Assembly: GCA_002104905.1 (NCBI GenBank)
Contig: MCFE01000067.1
Coordinates: 124,001 to 188,000, forward strand
Direction of reading: 5' to 3'
From: Basidiobolus meristosporus CBS 931.73
Lineage: Eukaryota > Basidiobolomycota > Basidiobolomycetes > Basidiobolales > Basidiobolaceae
Length of the DNA stretch: 64,000 nt
Part shown: piece after piece, positions 11,570 to 21,160 of the stretch
Numbering within the stretch: the first letter of the stretch is position 1
Layout of the letters: each line of letters begins with the position of its first letter
Made by a program: the position numbers and the translations under genes
Notes under the pieces: model-generated
Seen by the model: the letters and a program-made list of their open reading frames with translations, nothing else
The model's database searches: none
Told to the model about the DNA's origin: nothing

Positions 11570-11934
11570 GGTTCTGAAGGTGTTTTGGTCAGAGGAGAGG
11601 GAGCGGTTCAGTGGGATAATATTTCCTCGCCGATGAAATCGCCCAATCCTCCCCGGAGTTTCGGGAAGTACTTGGGGTAATGGGTTAAAAAAAACTCAAT
11701 CGACCATCACTTTAAACGGGAGAGGTTCCCCAGATGCAAAACCCAATGCCATTCGGCATTCCATTTTCATTCGGTCACCCCAAACCCAATATATCTGGTG
11801 GAAGGTTGATTAACCTGGGCTTTGTTTAAGCAGTGTTGATTAACCTGGGGTTTATTTATCGAGATGTATGAAGGTGAGAATGCTAGATATGTAGAGAGAT
11901 TCGTTAATCTATGGGGAGGGTGGTCTGGAATCGA
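11570..11934. other. Intergenic region
   Basis: It holds the presumed promoter of the COX7C/Cox8-type gene and the 3' end of the Bot1-like gene. An imperfect short repeat, TTGATTAACCTGGG(C/G)TT, occurs twice near 11806-11853. No gene is seen. Confidence 0.4.
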
Positions 11935-12996
11935 TCAGTTGTATTTGAAATCGTCCTTGGAAAGACCACCGGTGTGGTTCGACCAGACAAGCTTGATCTT
12001 TCTCTGTCTCTCGGACCTGGTGGCCTCGCGAAGGGTGCCGTCTCTTTCACGAACCCAAATCTTACGATCTGTGATGTCGAGCTTCTTGTTGGTATCGGTG
12101 AACATGAACTTCCAGCGTCTGGTGGCCTCGGAGGGATCCTTAGCGATGACACGTGGCTTCTCCTCCACCTCTTGCTTGACAACAGCTTCTTGCTGGAGTT
12201 CATCTTGGATTTGCTGGAAGGGCTTACGCTTAAGCACCTTGGCGGCGTCCACGGGAGTGAAGGGGATGTCTTCATCGACAGTTTTGAAGAAGGGCTTGGA
12301 TACTCTGGGAACGGTTTCATCGATGGGCTCAGGGGTGATACGGTTGTCAACGCCCATCATACTTTCCATCCCCTTGCGGAATTGAGTTTGCATGCTGAAG
12401 CCCTGAAAGCGAAGTCATATTTAGTGACACGAAACCTGGCTGTTCGGAAGGCTCTCATACAATACCTTGTCAACCATCTCTCTTTCGTGAGCCTTCAGCT
12501 TAATGATGGCCTCGACTCTTTTCAACGACAGGCCATATTTGGTGGCCAGCTTTCTGGGGGTCCAGGTAAGTGGCTCGAAGGTATGGGTCTTGAAAATCTC
12601 CTCCTTGATATAATCGGAAACCGGAGCGGAGGGCTTGAAGAGTGGGTTCATGGGGAAGGGGGTCTCGTAAACATAGTTGGTTTGTCCCCACACTGGCTTC
12701 TCGAATTGTTTGCCTTCAGCAGCGAACCACAAGGTAGCCTTTCTTAGTTTTCCTTCGGGCAAGTTGTCCTCCTCCTCCTCCTCTTCCTCGTCCTCCTCTC
12801 CTTCTTCAACAGACTCCTCGGTTGCCTCCTTGTCCTCTACAGGTGGCTTGTCGCCCTCTTTTTCATCAAAGGTAGACAGGCTGTTGTGAATGCGGGCGCC
12901 GGCGGTATAGCTAAATCCACGGCATTGACGAAACACAGTCAAGGCCTGGACGTGAACACGAAGCCCTTTGGCGAGAGTTTGGGTGGTCGATAACAT
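11935..12996 (-). CDS. Mitochondrial small-subunit ribosomal protein, Bot1/mS45-like
   Basis: Bot1 (S. pombe) and Mrps35 (S. cerevisiae) are mitoribosomal small-subunit proteins of the 'eukaryotic mitochondrial regulator' family. Two exons, 12996-12466 and 12402-11935, give 332 aa. The start MLSTTQTLAKGLRVHVQ is a typical presequence. An acidic run of about 20 Glu/Asp near residues 64-78 is low complexity. The diagnostic part is the helix-turn-like segment RKLATKYGLSLKRVEAIIKL (about residues 150-169), followed by KAHERE. The C-terminal exon has WKFMFTDTNKKLDITDRKIW and a basic tail. I am fairly sure of a mitochondrial role and less sure of the exact orthologue. Confidence 0.65.
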
Positions 12997-14457
12997 CGTT
13001 TCAAGTCACGGCAAGTTGCTACTTTCTCCGTGAGATAACTGGCTTTGCTGCTGGGGAAGAAATGAAATAGCAGAGAAAAAGTCCACTCGGAACCAGGGGG
13101 TTTCCAGGCTCTAGTAATTTTCAACGAAATACAATTTTTTCAATCTTGTTCGCATGCCACTCCCACTGTTCCGGAATCTCCTGACCGAAAACTGCACCCT
13201 GCCCTCTTCATTCCAGAAAAAAGTGGATTTCGATCACAACAATTTGAAATTCGGTAAATCGATTTTGAGCGTATTCTTCCCCTGAGCACAAGATTTGAAA
13301 TGCGAGCTAAAAGGTGCACTGACTCTGTTCACCGCTAGCAAGTCATCCCAGAAGTCGGTGGATATAGTGGCTTTGATGTTGGCGTAAAAGCATGTCGCAA
13401 TACTAATATGGTCAAAACTAGCGAGTTGATGTGGCCAGTGTTCTCAGACAGCAACCAGAAGCAGTCCGGTTTTGTAATAAGGCACTACCGCACTGAACCT
13501 ATTTATTCACATGAAAACCAAATTTGCTTGGTGAGTAAAGGAGCATCCATACCAGTTAGGAAACCAAATGCGAAGTAATCCCCGAAATGGGCTTATTGCC
13601 TACTCACACCTCGCATCAGCCCTCTCCCTCCACACGAAACCTTGTTGAGCCAGCATTGATCAGATACACGTAATGCTACATCCCTCAGCTCCCTCCACAC
13701 CTCATTCTCAACCTTGTTACTAAGCGGTCCTCCTTAATCAGACCTCCTCACTCCAAACACTTTTGTAATTAATCTTCCTCACTTGAAATACTGTTGAAGC
13801 TTATCTAGTCCAAGCAGTATTGCACACAGAATGTTCTTGAAACATGTAACTGATCCCAATAGGCTGCACTGTATCATTGCAATATTAATGTTACTCTGGG
13901 CGTATGCTATGTATAATGTTTCACGAGCGACTGGTGCTCTGACCATATACCATGGGAGTTGAGCGTACACCAATGAGATTGAACTAGGATCAAAGTAACT
14001 GGTAACGAAGGGGCCAGATACGTAAGCGCTGGCGTTGTGGAGGAGAGATCCTCCGGCTGTTGATCAACTTGCTTCCTATTCATAGAATGTACTTCGCGTC
14101 CATCCAAACCATTAGGCTTCTGATGGAAGAAATGAAGTAGCAATGCATATGGTGACAGAGACATTCCTACTCAAGTTCGAAACTGAGTCCTCAACGCGGT
14201 CCCATGCTTGCTTTCTCCACATCCTCATCTAGCCAAATACCAACTGCGTCATTTGGAAATATCGAACAATAGTAGATTGGCTGGTTGGGAGTGCATGGTA
14301 GGTAGATTGGTTTGATATCTATCGCAAACATACGGGCTTATTGTCAGTAAAAGAGGTTTCATTGTGTTTGGTTATGTGTAGTTGTGGCAACAGAGGGATC
14401 TCAGATGATGTCAGTATTTGTTGACCCGCACTGACTCTAATCTGATCCGTGAGTTTC

Positions 14458-14524
14458 ATCTAAGGAGGCACATACCTATCTGACTGGTATAATCTAAGGA
14501 AGTGTATATCTATCTGACTGGTAC
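14458..14524. repeat. Imperfect two-copy tandem repeat, about 33 bp unit
   Basis: Two adjacent copies start ATCTAAGGA and end ATCTGACTGGTA; the middle differs. Confidence 0.65.
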
Positions 14525-14914
14525 AGGGAGCAGTGTGAGTCTGAAGAACAAACCCATTGGCTCTCTGGACAGAATTTCACCTATCGTTGTTACATTAGTG
14601 ATTCGGATGCCATGGAAAGGATCCAGGCTTACTCAGTTATTACCATAGTCAGCAAGGCTGGATATATCCCAAGTGTTTCGCAAAACGTCAATCAGACTTC
14701 GAGATACTCAATATGGACATACTTTCATTGAGCTGGGTCCGAAATTGGCAAAAAGGGATGAACAAGTGACATCAACTAGTTAGGGATTAACTTGGTAACC
14801 AGTTAGAATGGTGTGGTGATAATCACTATATAATAGAGATCTATGAATTCCAAGGTAGCCAACACCTAGCGTTGTGGCCATCCTTGCACAAGAATGATGG
14901 TCAGCTCCTATAAT

Positions 14915-14986
14915 GATCAGACCACATCTGTCATCATGGCAATCAATATTGATCAGACCACATCTGTAATCATAGCAATCAATATT
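14915..14986. repeat. Two-copy 36-bp tandem repeat
   Basis: Units 14915-14950 and 14951-14986 begin GATCAGACCACATCTGT and end GCAATCAATATT. They differ at two positions by eye. Confidence 0.85.
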
Positions 14987-15511
14987 GATCTCTAATGTAT
15001 GATGGCTGAAAGGCAGCGGATTGATATGATACCTAAAAAGGTCTGTGTAAGCTCAGGTGTAGCCACTTGATTAAAGCGAAATCCGGTGTGTATATGGATG
15101 TAGGTTGGATGAATGGCCCTATCATAGTTTCTGATTCATGGTGGATGGATTTGTAACGGAATCTAGCATAGCACGTGTAGCAGCAGGAAGCATGGAATCG
15201 GCACAAAACTTATAGAAATGCGTAATCCACATCTGCTGTATCCTCTCGACCAAAAGCCCGTGTTGGGAGAGGGGGAACCTATATACAACTGGGGTACGGT
15301 GTCAAACACCCGATGAACTTTATTACAAATACTACCAAAATGTCCAAAAATGTGACAACAATCCGCTCTCGAATCCACCTCTGAATCATGGATTGACTGG
15401 AGAGATCAGATCAGAAAACGTTCTCCAAATTCAATCCTAGTAACAAGAATACTCTGGGTTTGTTGTGGGTTCAACAGCGGATCATCATAGCATCCTTGTG
15501 TCCATTAACCC

Positions 15512-15532
15512 TATATATATATATATATATAT
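15512..15532. repeat. (TA)n microsatellite
   Basis: An uninterrupted run of TA dinucleotides of about 21 bp. Confidence 0.9.
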
Positions 15533-15739
15533 CCATTATGTATACTTCAATACTTGGTGCACACAAATGATAGTTCTAGAGATCCACATTTTCCCCCAAG
15601 GTGATTGCTTATTTCAAATATGCTGACTCTGACCATTGACTCATCCGAATTCAACCAGAGATTTCATCCAGAATAGGTACATAATTAATATAGGGGTGAC
15701 TTTGCCAAACCTTGCGGCGAGGTTACGGTTGCTACCAAG

Positions 15740-15752
15740 GCTTATATATAAA
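15740..15752 (+). promoter_or_regulatory. TATA box of the HSF-type gene
   Basis: TTATATATAAAGG lies about 50-60 bp upstream of the ATG at 15799, a usual TATA distance, in an otherwise mixed-composition stretch. Confidence 0.5.
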
Positions 15753-15798
15753 GGCGGGTGACCCTCGGGCATTTTACCAAACCACCTATTGGAAAAAA

Positions 15799-16638
15799 AT
15801 GCCCCAGGGACACACCGCAAAACTCAACGTTCGGGTGGCGCTGTTCGTGCTAAAACTTTACAAGTAGCTTTATTTCAACAACACTTCCTCCCCACTCGCA
15901 CTGACCAGAACTGTTGGTTTGTAGCATCCTTTCGGAACAAACATACTCGGATATCATTGCTTGGGAGCGGTCAGGCTCTGGGTTTATTATCAAAGACCAG
16001 GCTGGCTTCACTTCCAAGGTGCTTCCCCAATATTATGAAACCAGAAAGTTCACTTCCTTCACTCGTCAGTTAAATGTAGGTTGAAATGGTGAAACCTCAC
16101 CTGGAGTTTCCTCCTCCCCTCATAAGAACTTGCACTAACCTACCCACAGATTTATGGCTTCTATCGGGTTTCCGACCGAAGAAGGTCCAAACAAGAATTC
16201 GATGGGTCGACAATCATCTACTCCCACCGATACTTCAGACGCGACCAACCAGACTCCCTATATTTAATTCAGCGGGTGTCTGGGCCCTATTCCCAGGCGA
16301 GAGCGAAATACACCACAACCCCTAAGGTGGCGCTGAAACCGAAAACGCCACAGTCCACAGAAACGCGAAGGATTATGTACCAGGAGAGTCAGCCAGGTGC
16401 TTGTACAAATTGTGAGATACTCAACCAAGAAATATCGAATCTAAGGAAAATCATCGACCACTACACAACCCTCCTCAGCGAGCCACCGGCAGTAGCCGAG
16501 TGGAAACCAATCACCTGTCAAGAGAAATCGAACGATACCCTGTACTTTATAGACAACTCATCACCCACCTATTGTTGCGATTTCTCTACCATGTTCACCG
16601 GACAGATCCCCTTTTTGGGCAATTTTACTGAATTTTGA
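15799..16638 (+). CDS. Small HSF-type DNA-binding transcription factor
   Basis: HSF-family proteins bind nGAAn-type sites through a winged helix. Three exons, 15799-15863, 15925-16075 and 16150-16638, give 234 aa. The joined N-terminus has the order of an HSF domain (about residues 11-115): FVLKLYNILSEQTYSDIIAW, then GSGFIIKD, VLPQYYETRKFTSFTRQLN, IYGFYRV, and IIYSHRYFRRDQPDSLYLI. A short leucine-zipper-like segment follows (NQEISNLRKIIDHYTTLL, about residues 160-177), the place of the HR-A/B trimerisation region in Hsf1. No receiver domain follows, so it is not Skn7-like. It is far shorter than classical Hsf1 and lacks room for a long activation region. It faces nitrate reductase tail to tail with about 120 bp between stops. 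Confidence 0.82.
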
Positions 16639-16757
16639 TTTGGTGTAAGTAAAGTGAAAATGATGCATACCCTCTTGATACATGGTTCGTTTATTGACTG
16701 ATAAATGTACACATACTACGGTGATGCTGAGGAATAGATAGGGGGATGAGCTTTGAT

Positions 16758-19499
16758 CTAGAAGTTGACGATGGACTCGGGCTTGAAGTTCAGCTTCTCA
16801 AGGACTGGTGCGCATCCGCATTCAAGCATAGGAGCAGGCCCGCACAACAATATGAGGGATTTGCTCTCTTCGGTAGAGGGCTGGGGAAGGTGGGTCTTGC
16901 ACATCTCCAAGTTGACAAAGCCAACAGAGTATTTCCAGTCAGCCTCGGTGCACTTGTCAACAGTGTACCACACCTTGAACTGCTCTGGGTGCTCTTGGGT
17001 GAGACGGTCCAACTCATCGCGAAGCAGGATGTCATCGGGGCTGCGGTTGGCGAAGACCAAGGAGAGCTTGGTCTTGTCGTTGGGGTTTCTGAGGACCGAT
17101 TTGATGACTTGGAGGACAGGGGTGATGCCACTGCCGCCAGCAATCATACCAATGTGGTCGACGGTGCCCTTGGTTTGGCCGTTGTTGAGGTTGTAGTTAC
17201 CGCAGCCCTCGTAGACGAAGTGGCCAATAGGGCCCTTCATTTCAACGGTATCTCCGATCTTCAAGCTGTCGAGGTATTGGGACATGACTCCACCCTCGGG
17301 GAACATAGGGTCGGTGTTCTTGCGGTACACCTTGATGACCAGGTCGACGTGGCCCAATTCCTCATCCAACGAGTTGGGAGTGTATGCACGGACAACATTC
17401 TCTCCGTTGATCTTGGCCTTCAAGTAGACGTGCTTGCCCACTGGGAGACCCATGCGATGCTTGCTACTTGGAAGTTGGAAGCGCAGCAGGATGGTGTTGT
17501 GAGTGATCTGGATCTTCTCGATCAAGGGGAATGTGCGGTATTCTCTTGGCGCAAGGGCGACGGCACTGTCGATCTCGTTCTGGGGGACATTCTGGGTGTT
17601 CTTCTTCATCTCGCCCTCCAATTCACCCACGTAGTACTTCTCCAAGATCTCGTGGGCATTGGTGGAGTGGACAGCAACGAAATCCTCGGTACAGTCCATG
17701 GCTGCGTTGAGGGTGAGACTCTCAGCGCCGCCCGGATGCTCCTTGATGAAGTCGGTCACGTCGTACACCCTCTTGTTAATAACCATCCAGCAGTCATCAG
17801 GCTGGTTGTGCTTGCTGATCTCTTCTTGGGTGAAGCTCTTGTCGCCCTTTGGCTTCTCGACCGGCTTCTCCTCGGTCTTTTGTCCACCGTACTTGTCAAC
17901 CATCCAGCCTTCCTTCTCGGAGACACAGGGGTGCTGGAATCTGAAGACCATCTCGCCCTCGTCATTCTCCTCGAGGTTGACCTTCAATCTGAAGTAGCAG
18001 TTGTTCATCTGGCCAATAATGTTCCAGGTGATGTTAACAGGTTGGGTGTTGAGTGTGGAGTCCCAAGCACGGACAATGATTTCCTCGCATCTGAGCAATT
18101 TGTTGAGAGGAAGATCGTAAGACCACAGAGCCCAGGCCCAGTACTTCTTACTGATAGGTGAGGGGTCGTGTCGGTCGATGTTGGCCAGGATCCAGGACTT
18201 GCCGTCGTCGAGGGATAACTCGACACGAGTGACCTTGCTGCCGTTACCGGTGTAGGCGTAACCACGGCACTTGTAGGTAGGCTGAGAGATGGGGACTACC
18301 TCGTTGTTTCGGGGGTAGGCGAAAGCGGAGTTGATGTTCATTGGGTTGATGATGTAACTGGGGTTTTGCCACCAATTGTCTCTGACGGACTCCTCGAATT
18401 CAACGTGGGAGGGGATGATACGGTTGTCGTAGATGTGGTACCAGTTGTCAGACTCGACCTTGGAGACGAAGATCTTCTTGACCCACTTGACCATACGTCC
18501 ACCAATAATGCCTGGGACGAGGAGTCTGATGGGGAAACCGTGATCGGGGGAGAGTGGGACTCCATTCATCTCGTAGGCCATGAGCACCTCGTTGTCCTCG
18601 TTCATGGCATATTTGTAGCTGATGCTGGTGGCGTAGAGACCGTTGGGGAGCATCTCGGCTCCTTCGAAGTGAACATGCCAGTCATCCTCCTCTTCGGTGG
18701 GAACCTGAACCCCGCAAGCAAGAAGCAAGTCTCTAAGCATGAGACCACCAAAGATAGAGGTGGAAACGCCAGCGGAGCCCCAACTGAAACCTTTGGATTG
18801 TTTGACGAGGTTGACCTCTCTACGACGGTTACCAGCGCAAGGGAAGGTGACGGGGAACTGTCTCTTGGGGAAACCAGCCAACTCGTCCATGGTGAAGGTC
18901 TTGGGGTTGTCAACCAAACCGGTCACCTCCAAAGTGTGAGTCTCCCAGTCAAGCTTGGGGACAAGACCGTGGTTGCGTACGTAGAAGGTGGCATTGGATG
19001 TGATGTAACCCTCATCGAAAAGTATAGTTGGATCGGGCTCACCATTGAAAGGGTGCTTGCCGGTAAGTCTAATTAATTTGGGATGTCTCTTAATCCAGTT
19101 ATCTGGCGTTTGCTCGTCGCGCTTGTCGAACACGATCTCCTCGTCGGCAGCGAATTTAGGGAAGCTCTTGTAAATCATCCTGGCCTCGCTATCTATATTG
19201 TGTCTAAGTAGGTTTGGGTGGCATTCCACCATGACTTTATGTGATTTATATATGTGCTTGGACCTGCTAAAGAGTCCTTTATCCGACATTCCATTTCCAT
19301 CGTTAAGCGGTCGAGGTCCATCTCCTATTAGATCGAAATAGTCAAGCCATACCTCGAAAATCTCTACTCCATTGGCCATTGGCTCACAGTCCAAGCGATT
19401 CCAAACCGGTGGATATCTAACATCAGCCAGGAAGATTCTCCCAAAAGATATCAGTCTAGACATTGCATGTCCAAATATGGTAACAAAAGCAATAAGCAC
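16758..19499 (-). CDS. Assimilatory nitrate reductase [NAD(P)H]
   Basis: Reduces nitrate to nitrite in the cytosol using NAD(P)H. The open frame is 913 codons without introns. Domains in order: molybdopterin domain (about residues 120-400; VTFPCAGNRRRE near 218 carries the Mo-ligand Cys, then GSAGVSTSIFGG), Mo-cofactor dimerisation domain (about 400-515), cytochrome b5 (about 560-640; EHPGGAE near 586 with the haem His), FAD-binding (RAYTPNS, GPIGHFVYEG) and NAD(P)H-binding (AGGSGITPVLQ near 789; LLCGPAPM near 887). The C-terminus is SIVNF. The true start is unclear: conserved sequence begins near residue 105 (TPDNWIKRHPKLIRLTGKHPF), and Met41 or Met71 could serve. No nitrite reductase or nitrate transporter lies nearby. 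Confidence 0.93.
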   Translation of the reverse strand: MLIAFVTIFGHAMSRLISFGRIFLADVRYPPVWNRLDCEPMANGVEIFEVWLDYFDLIGDGPRPLNDGNGMSDKGLFSRSKHIYKSHKVMVECHPNLLRHNIDSEARMIYKSFPKFAADEEIVFDKRDEQTPDNWIKRHPKLIRLTGKHPFNGEPDPTILFDEGYITSNATFYVRNHGLVPKLDWETHTLEVTGLVDNPKTFTMDELAGFPKRQFPVTFPCAGNRRREVNLVKQSKGFSWGSAGVSTSIFGGLMLRDLLLACGVQVPTEEEDDWHVHFEGAEMLPNGLYATSISYKYAMNEDNEVLMAYEMNGVPLSPDHGFPIRLLVPGIIGGRMVKWVKKIFVSKVESDNWYHIYDNRIIPSHVEFEESVRDNWWQNPSYIINPMNINSAFAYPRNNEVVPISQPTYKCRGYAYTGNGSKVTRVELSLDDGKSWILANIDRHDPSPISKKYWAWALWSYDLPLNKLLRCEEIIVRAWDSTLNTQPVNITWNIIGQMNNCYFRLKVNLEENDEGEMVFRFQHPCVSEKEGWMVDKYGGQKTEEKPVEKPKGDKSFTQEEISKHNQPDDCWMVINKRVYDVTDFIKEHPGGAESLTLNAAMDCTEDFVAVHSTNAHEILEKYYVGELEGEMKKNTQNVPQNEIDSAVALAPREYRTFPLIEKIQITHNTILLRFQLPSSKHRMGLPVGKHVYLKAKINGENVVRAYTPNSLDEELGHVDLVIKVYRKNTDPMFPEGGVMSQYLDSLKIGDTVEMKGPIGHFVYEGCGNYNLNNGQTKGTVDHIGMIAGGSGITPVLQVIKSVLRNPNDKTKLSLVFANRSPDDILLRDELDRLTQEHPEQFKVWYTVDKCTEADWKYSVGFVNLEMCKTHLPQPSTEESKSLILLCGPAPMLECGCAPVLEKLNFKPESIVNF

Positions 19500-20311
19500 A
19501 TTGGAGTGACATTTTTGTCGAGACTACTTCCTAACATGGTACCCACATGATGTCCCGCACATTAATGTTCAATCAATAGGTGAATTAAGTGGAGTCCCAC
19601 CATCGATCTGTTGATGCTGGACCCATCATTTACCAAGATGAGATATGGATTGAACAAATCCAGAATGGCTTGGACAAATAAAACAATTTGGCAAATGGGC
19701 TTTCTTGGATGAGGCGAGGTCCCAAATATGATTGGCGGTGGTCTAACGATCGATTAATGCAGCTTACCCTTAAGGAAATATAAACCCACAGAGCTAGGTC
19801 AACCTGGTTTACTTCCACTTGCTCACTCACTCACTTGCTAAATGGGTTCAATTACAAATCGTTATGCAAAATAGCAATAGCTTGACCCTAAAGTGAATGA
19901 TGACTTAGAGATAATGCCTCATTGCGCGTCTTCATCGAAGGAGTGTCAACCAGTTAGTGCACGAGCCTTAATTTTAAAATATCTCTGCTTATATATATAC
20001 GCGTTTATCCCCGGGTCTAGGTATGCCGCAAACATTCCATCTTCCAGGAGGACTACATTACTGCCATTCATTGCACTTTCCCGCACACTAACTAAACTAT
20101 CTTATAATCCAATTCCCCAATTTGGTAACATTGGTCTTTCAGACAAGTGGTTAAGCTTCGATTAAGTTAGCCCCTTTGGCTCAGAGTTTGACTAAGTTGA
20201 CAATACGTAGGTTTACATTCACCGGAGGTTTATTTGAATAGGCGATGGTGTAGGGTAGAAGGTGCTTGAAGCATTTACATCATTATAAAGATAGAAAGCA
20301 GTATCAAGTGT
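19500..20311. other. Intergenic region upstream of nitrate reductase
   Basis: About 810 bp between the nitrate reductase 5' end and the uS12 3' end. It should hold the nitrate reductase promoter. I found no clear clustered GATA-factor sites and no gene. Confidence 0.4.
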
Positions 20312-20849
20312 TTAAGATCTGGGCTTCTCCTTCTTCTCCTTGTACAAAGCAAGGAGGGAGACACCGGAGACCTTGACGACCTTGAAACGAACACCTGGAA
20401 TATCACCAACGGCACGTCCCTTACGACCGAAACCGGAGATGAGAACTTCATCGTTCTCCTCGACGAAGTTCAAACAACCATCGTTGGGAACGAAGGCGGT
20501 GATCTTCTTACCGTTCTTGATCAATTGGACACGAACGCACTTACGAATGGCGGAGTTAGGCTGCTTGGCTTCGACACCAATCTTTTCCAAGACGATACCC
20601 TTGGCGTGGGAAGACCCACCGAAGGGGGAGGACTTGAAAGCGGTACCGAGGGCACGCTTCTTGTATTGTTTGTCGGCCCAACGTTCTTCGCGACGGTGGT
20701 TGCGAAGCTTGCGAGCGGCTTGAAGACCTCTAGGCTTACCCTTACCTGCGTTAATCAAGGTCGGTTAGCATGGTGATCGAACATGTATGCGTAGATCCTA
20801 GGAATGGATGGGTCCATCCATCGGCTTGCTATCCAAGAAACTTACCCAT
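20312..20849 (-). CDS. RPS23: 40S ribosomal protein uS12 (S23)
   Basis: Decoding-centre protein of the small ribosomal subunit. A four-base first exon (20849-20846, ATGG) is joined to 20745-20312, giving 145 aa, the normal length. The join restores the expected MGKGKPRGL start. The frame shows [19 protein letters not shown], then [20 protein letters not shown] and [20 protein letters not shown]. The Pro of QPNSA is the residue hydroxylated in eukaryotes. A mini-exon at the start codon is common in fungal ribosomal-protein genes. Confidence 0.95.
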
Positions 20850-21160
20850 TTTAGTAGGATATCAAACGGTTGAAAGAGGGGGTATCCATGCGAGAGGTAG
20901 ACTTTTTATTTTCCGGCAACCACGTCAAAATTTTGGGTCGGATGTGGGGATCACGTGGATGGCCGAGACGGCATCAACTTTGACATACCTTATCCCAGAT
21001 GGCATAACTCCCGGGCGAAGCAAGAAAAAAAAATCATGAGATTTCCTGTATGCGCTCGAGTAAGAAAAGAAAAAAAATCGGCTGGATTTTCAGGGTGAAT
21101 GGGAATGTGAATGGGCTAGCATACTGGTTCTGGTTCGTTCTTGCAACCATAAGCATTCTC
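20850..21160. promoter_or_regulatory. Divergent promoter region, uS12 / BMS1
   Basis: About 310 bp separates the divergent start codons of a ribosomal protein and a ribosome-biogenesis GTPase, so shared control is plausible. A/G-rich tracts lie near 21025-21075. No specific factor site was recognised. Confidence 0.4.

Larger units (their letters stand above)
12997..15737. other. 2.7-kb gene-poor interval
   Basis: No conserved coding segment, RNA gene or long repeat was recognised on either strand; open frames here are short and composition-like. It contains two small local duplications (14458-14524 and 14915-14986) and a TA microsatellite (15512-15532). Confidence 0.5.

Noticed and set aside
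13907-14164. 85-codon minus strand open frame in the gene-poor interval
   Set aside because: No signal peptide, domain, or supporting splice or promoter context; expected by chance in 2.7 kb.
15512-15532. TA run as a possible TATA box or origin element
   Set aside because: No gene starts within 200 bp downstream. It is best read as a microsatellite.
16746-18161. 471-codon + strand open frame opposite nitrate reductase
   Set aside because: It is antisense to a fully conserved enzyme. Long antisense frames arise from the biased third positions of the sense strand. No domain is visible.
19500-19800. GATA-factor sites controlling nitrate reductase
   Set aside because: Single GATA cores occur but no paired or clustered HGATAR sites; not above chance in A/T-rich DNA.
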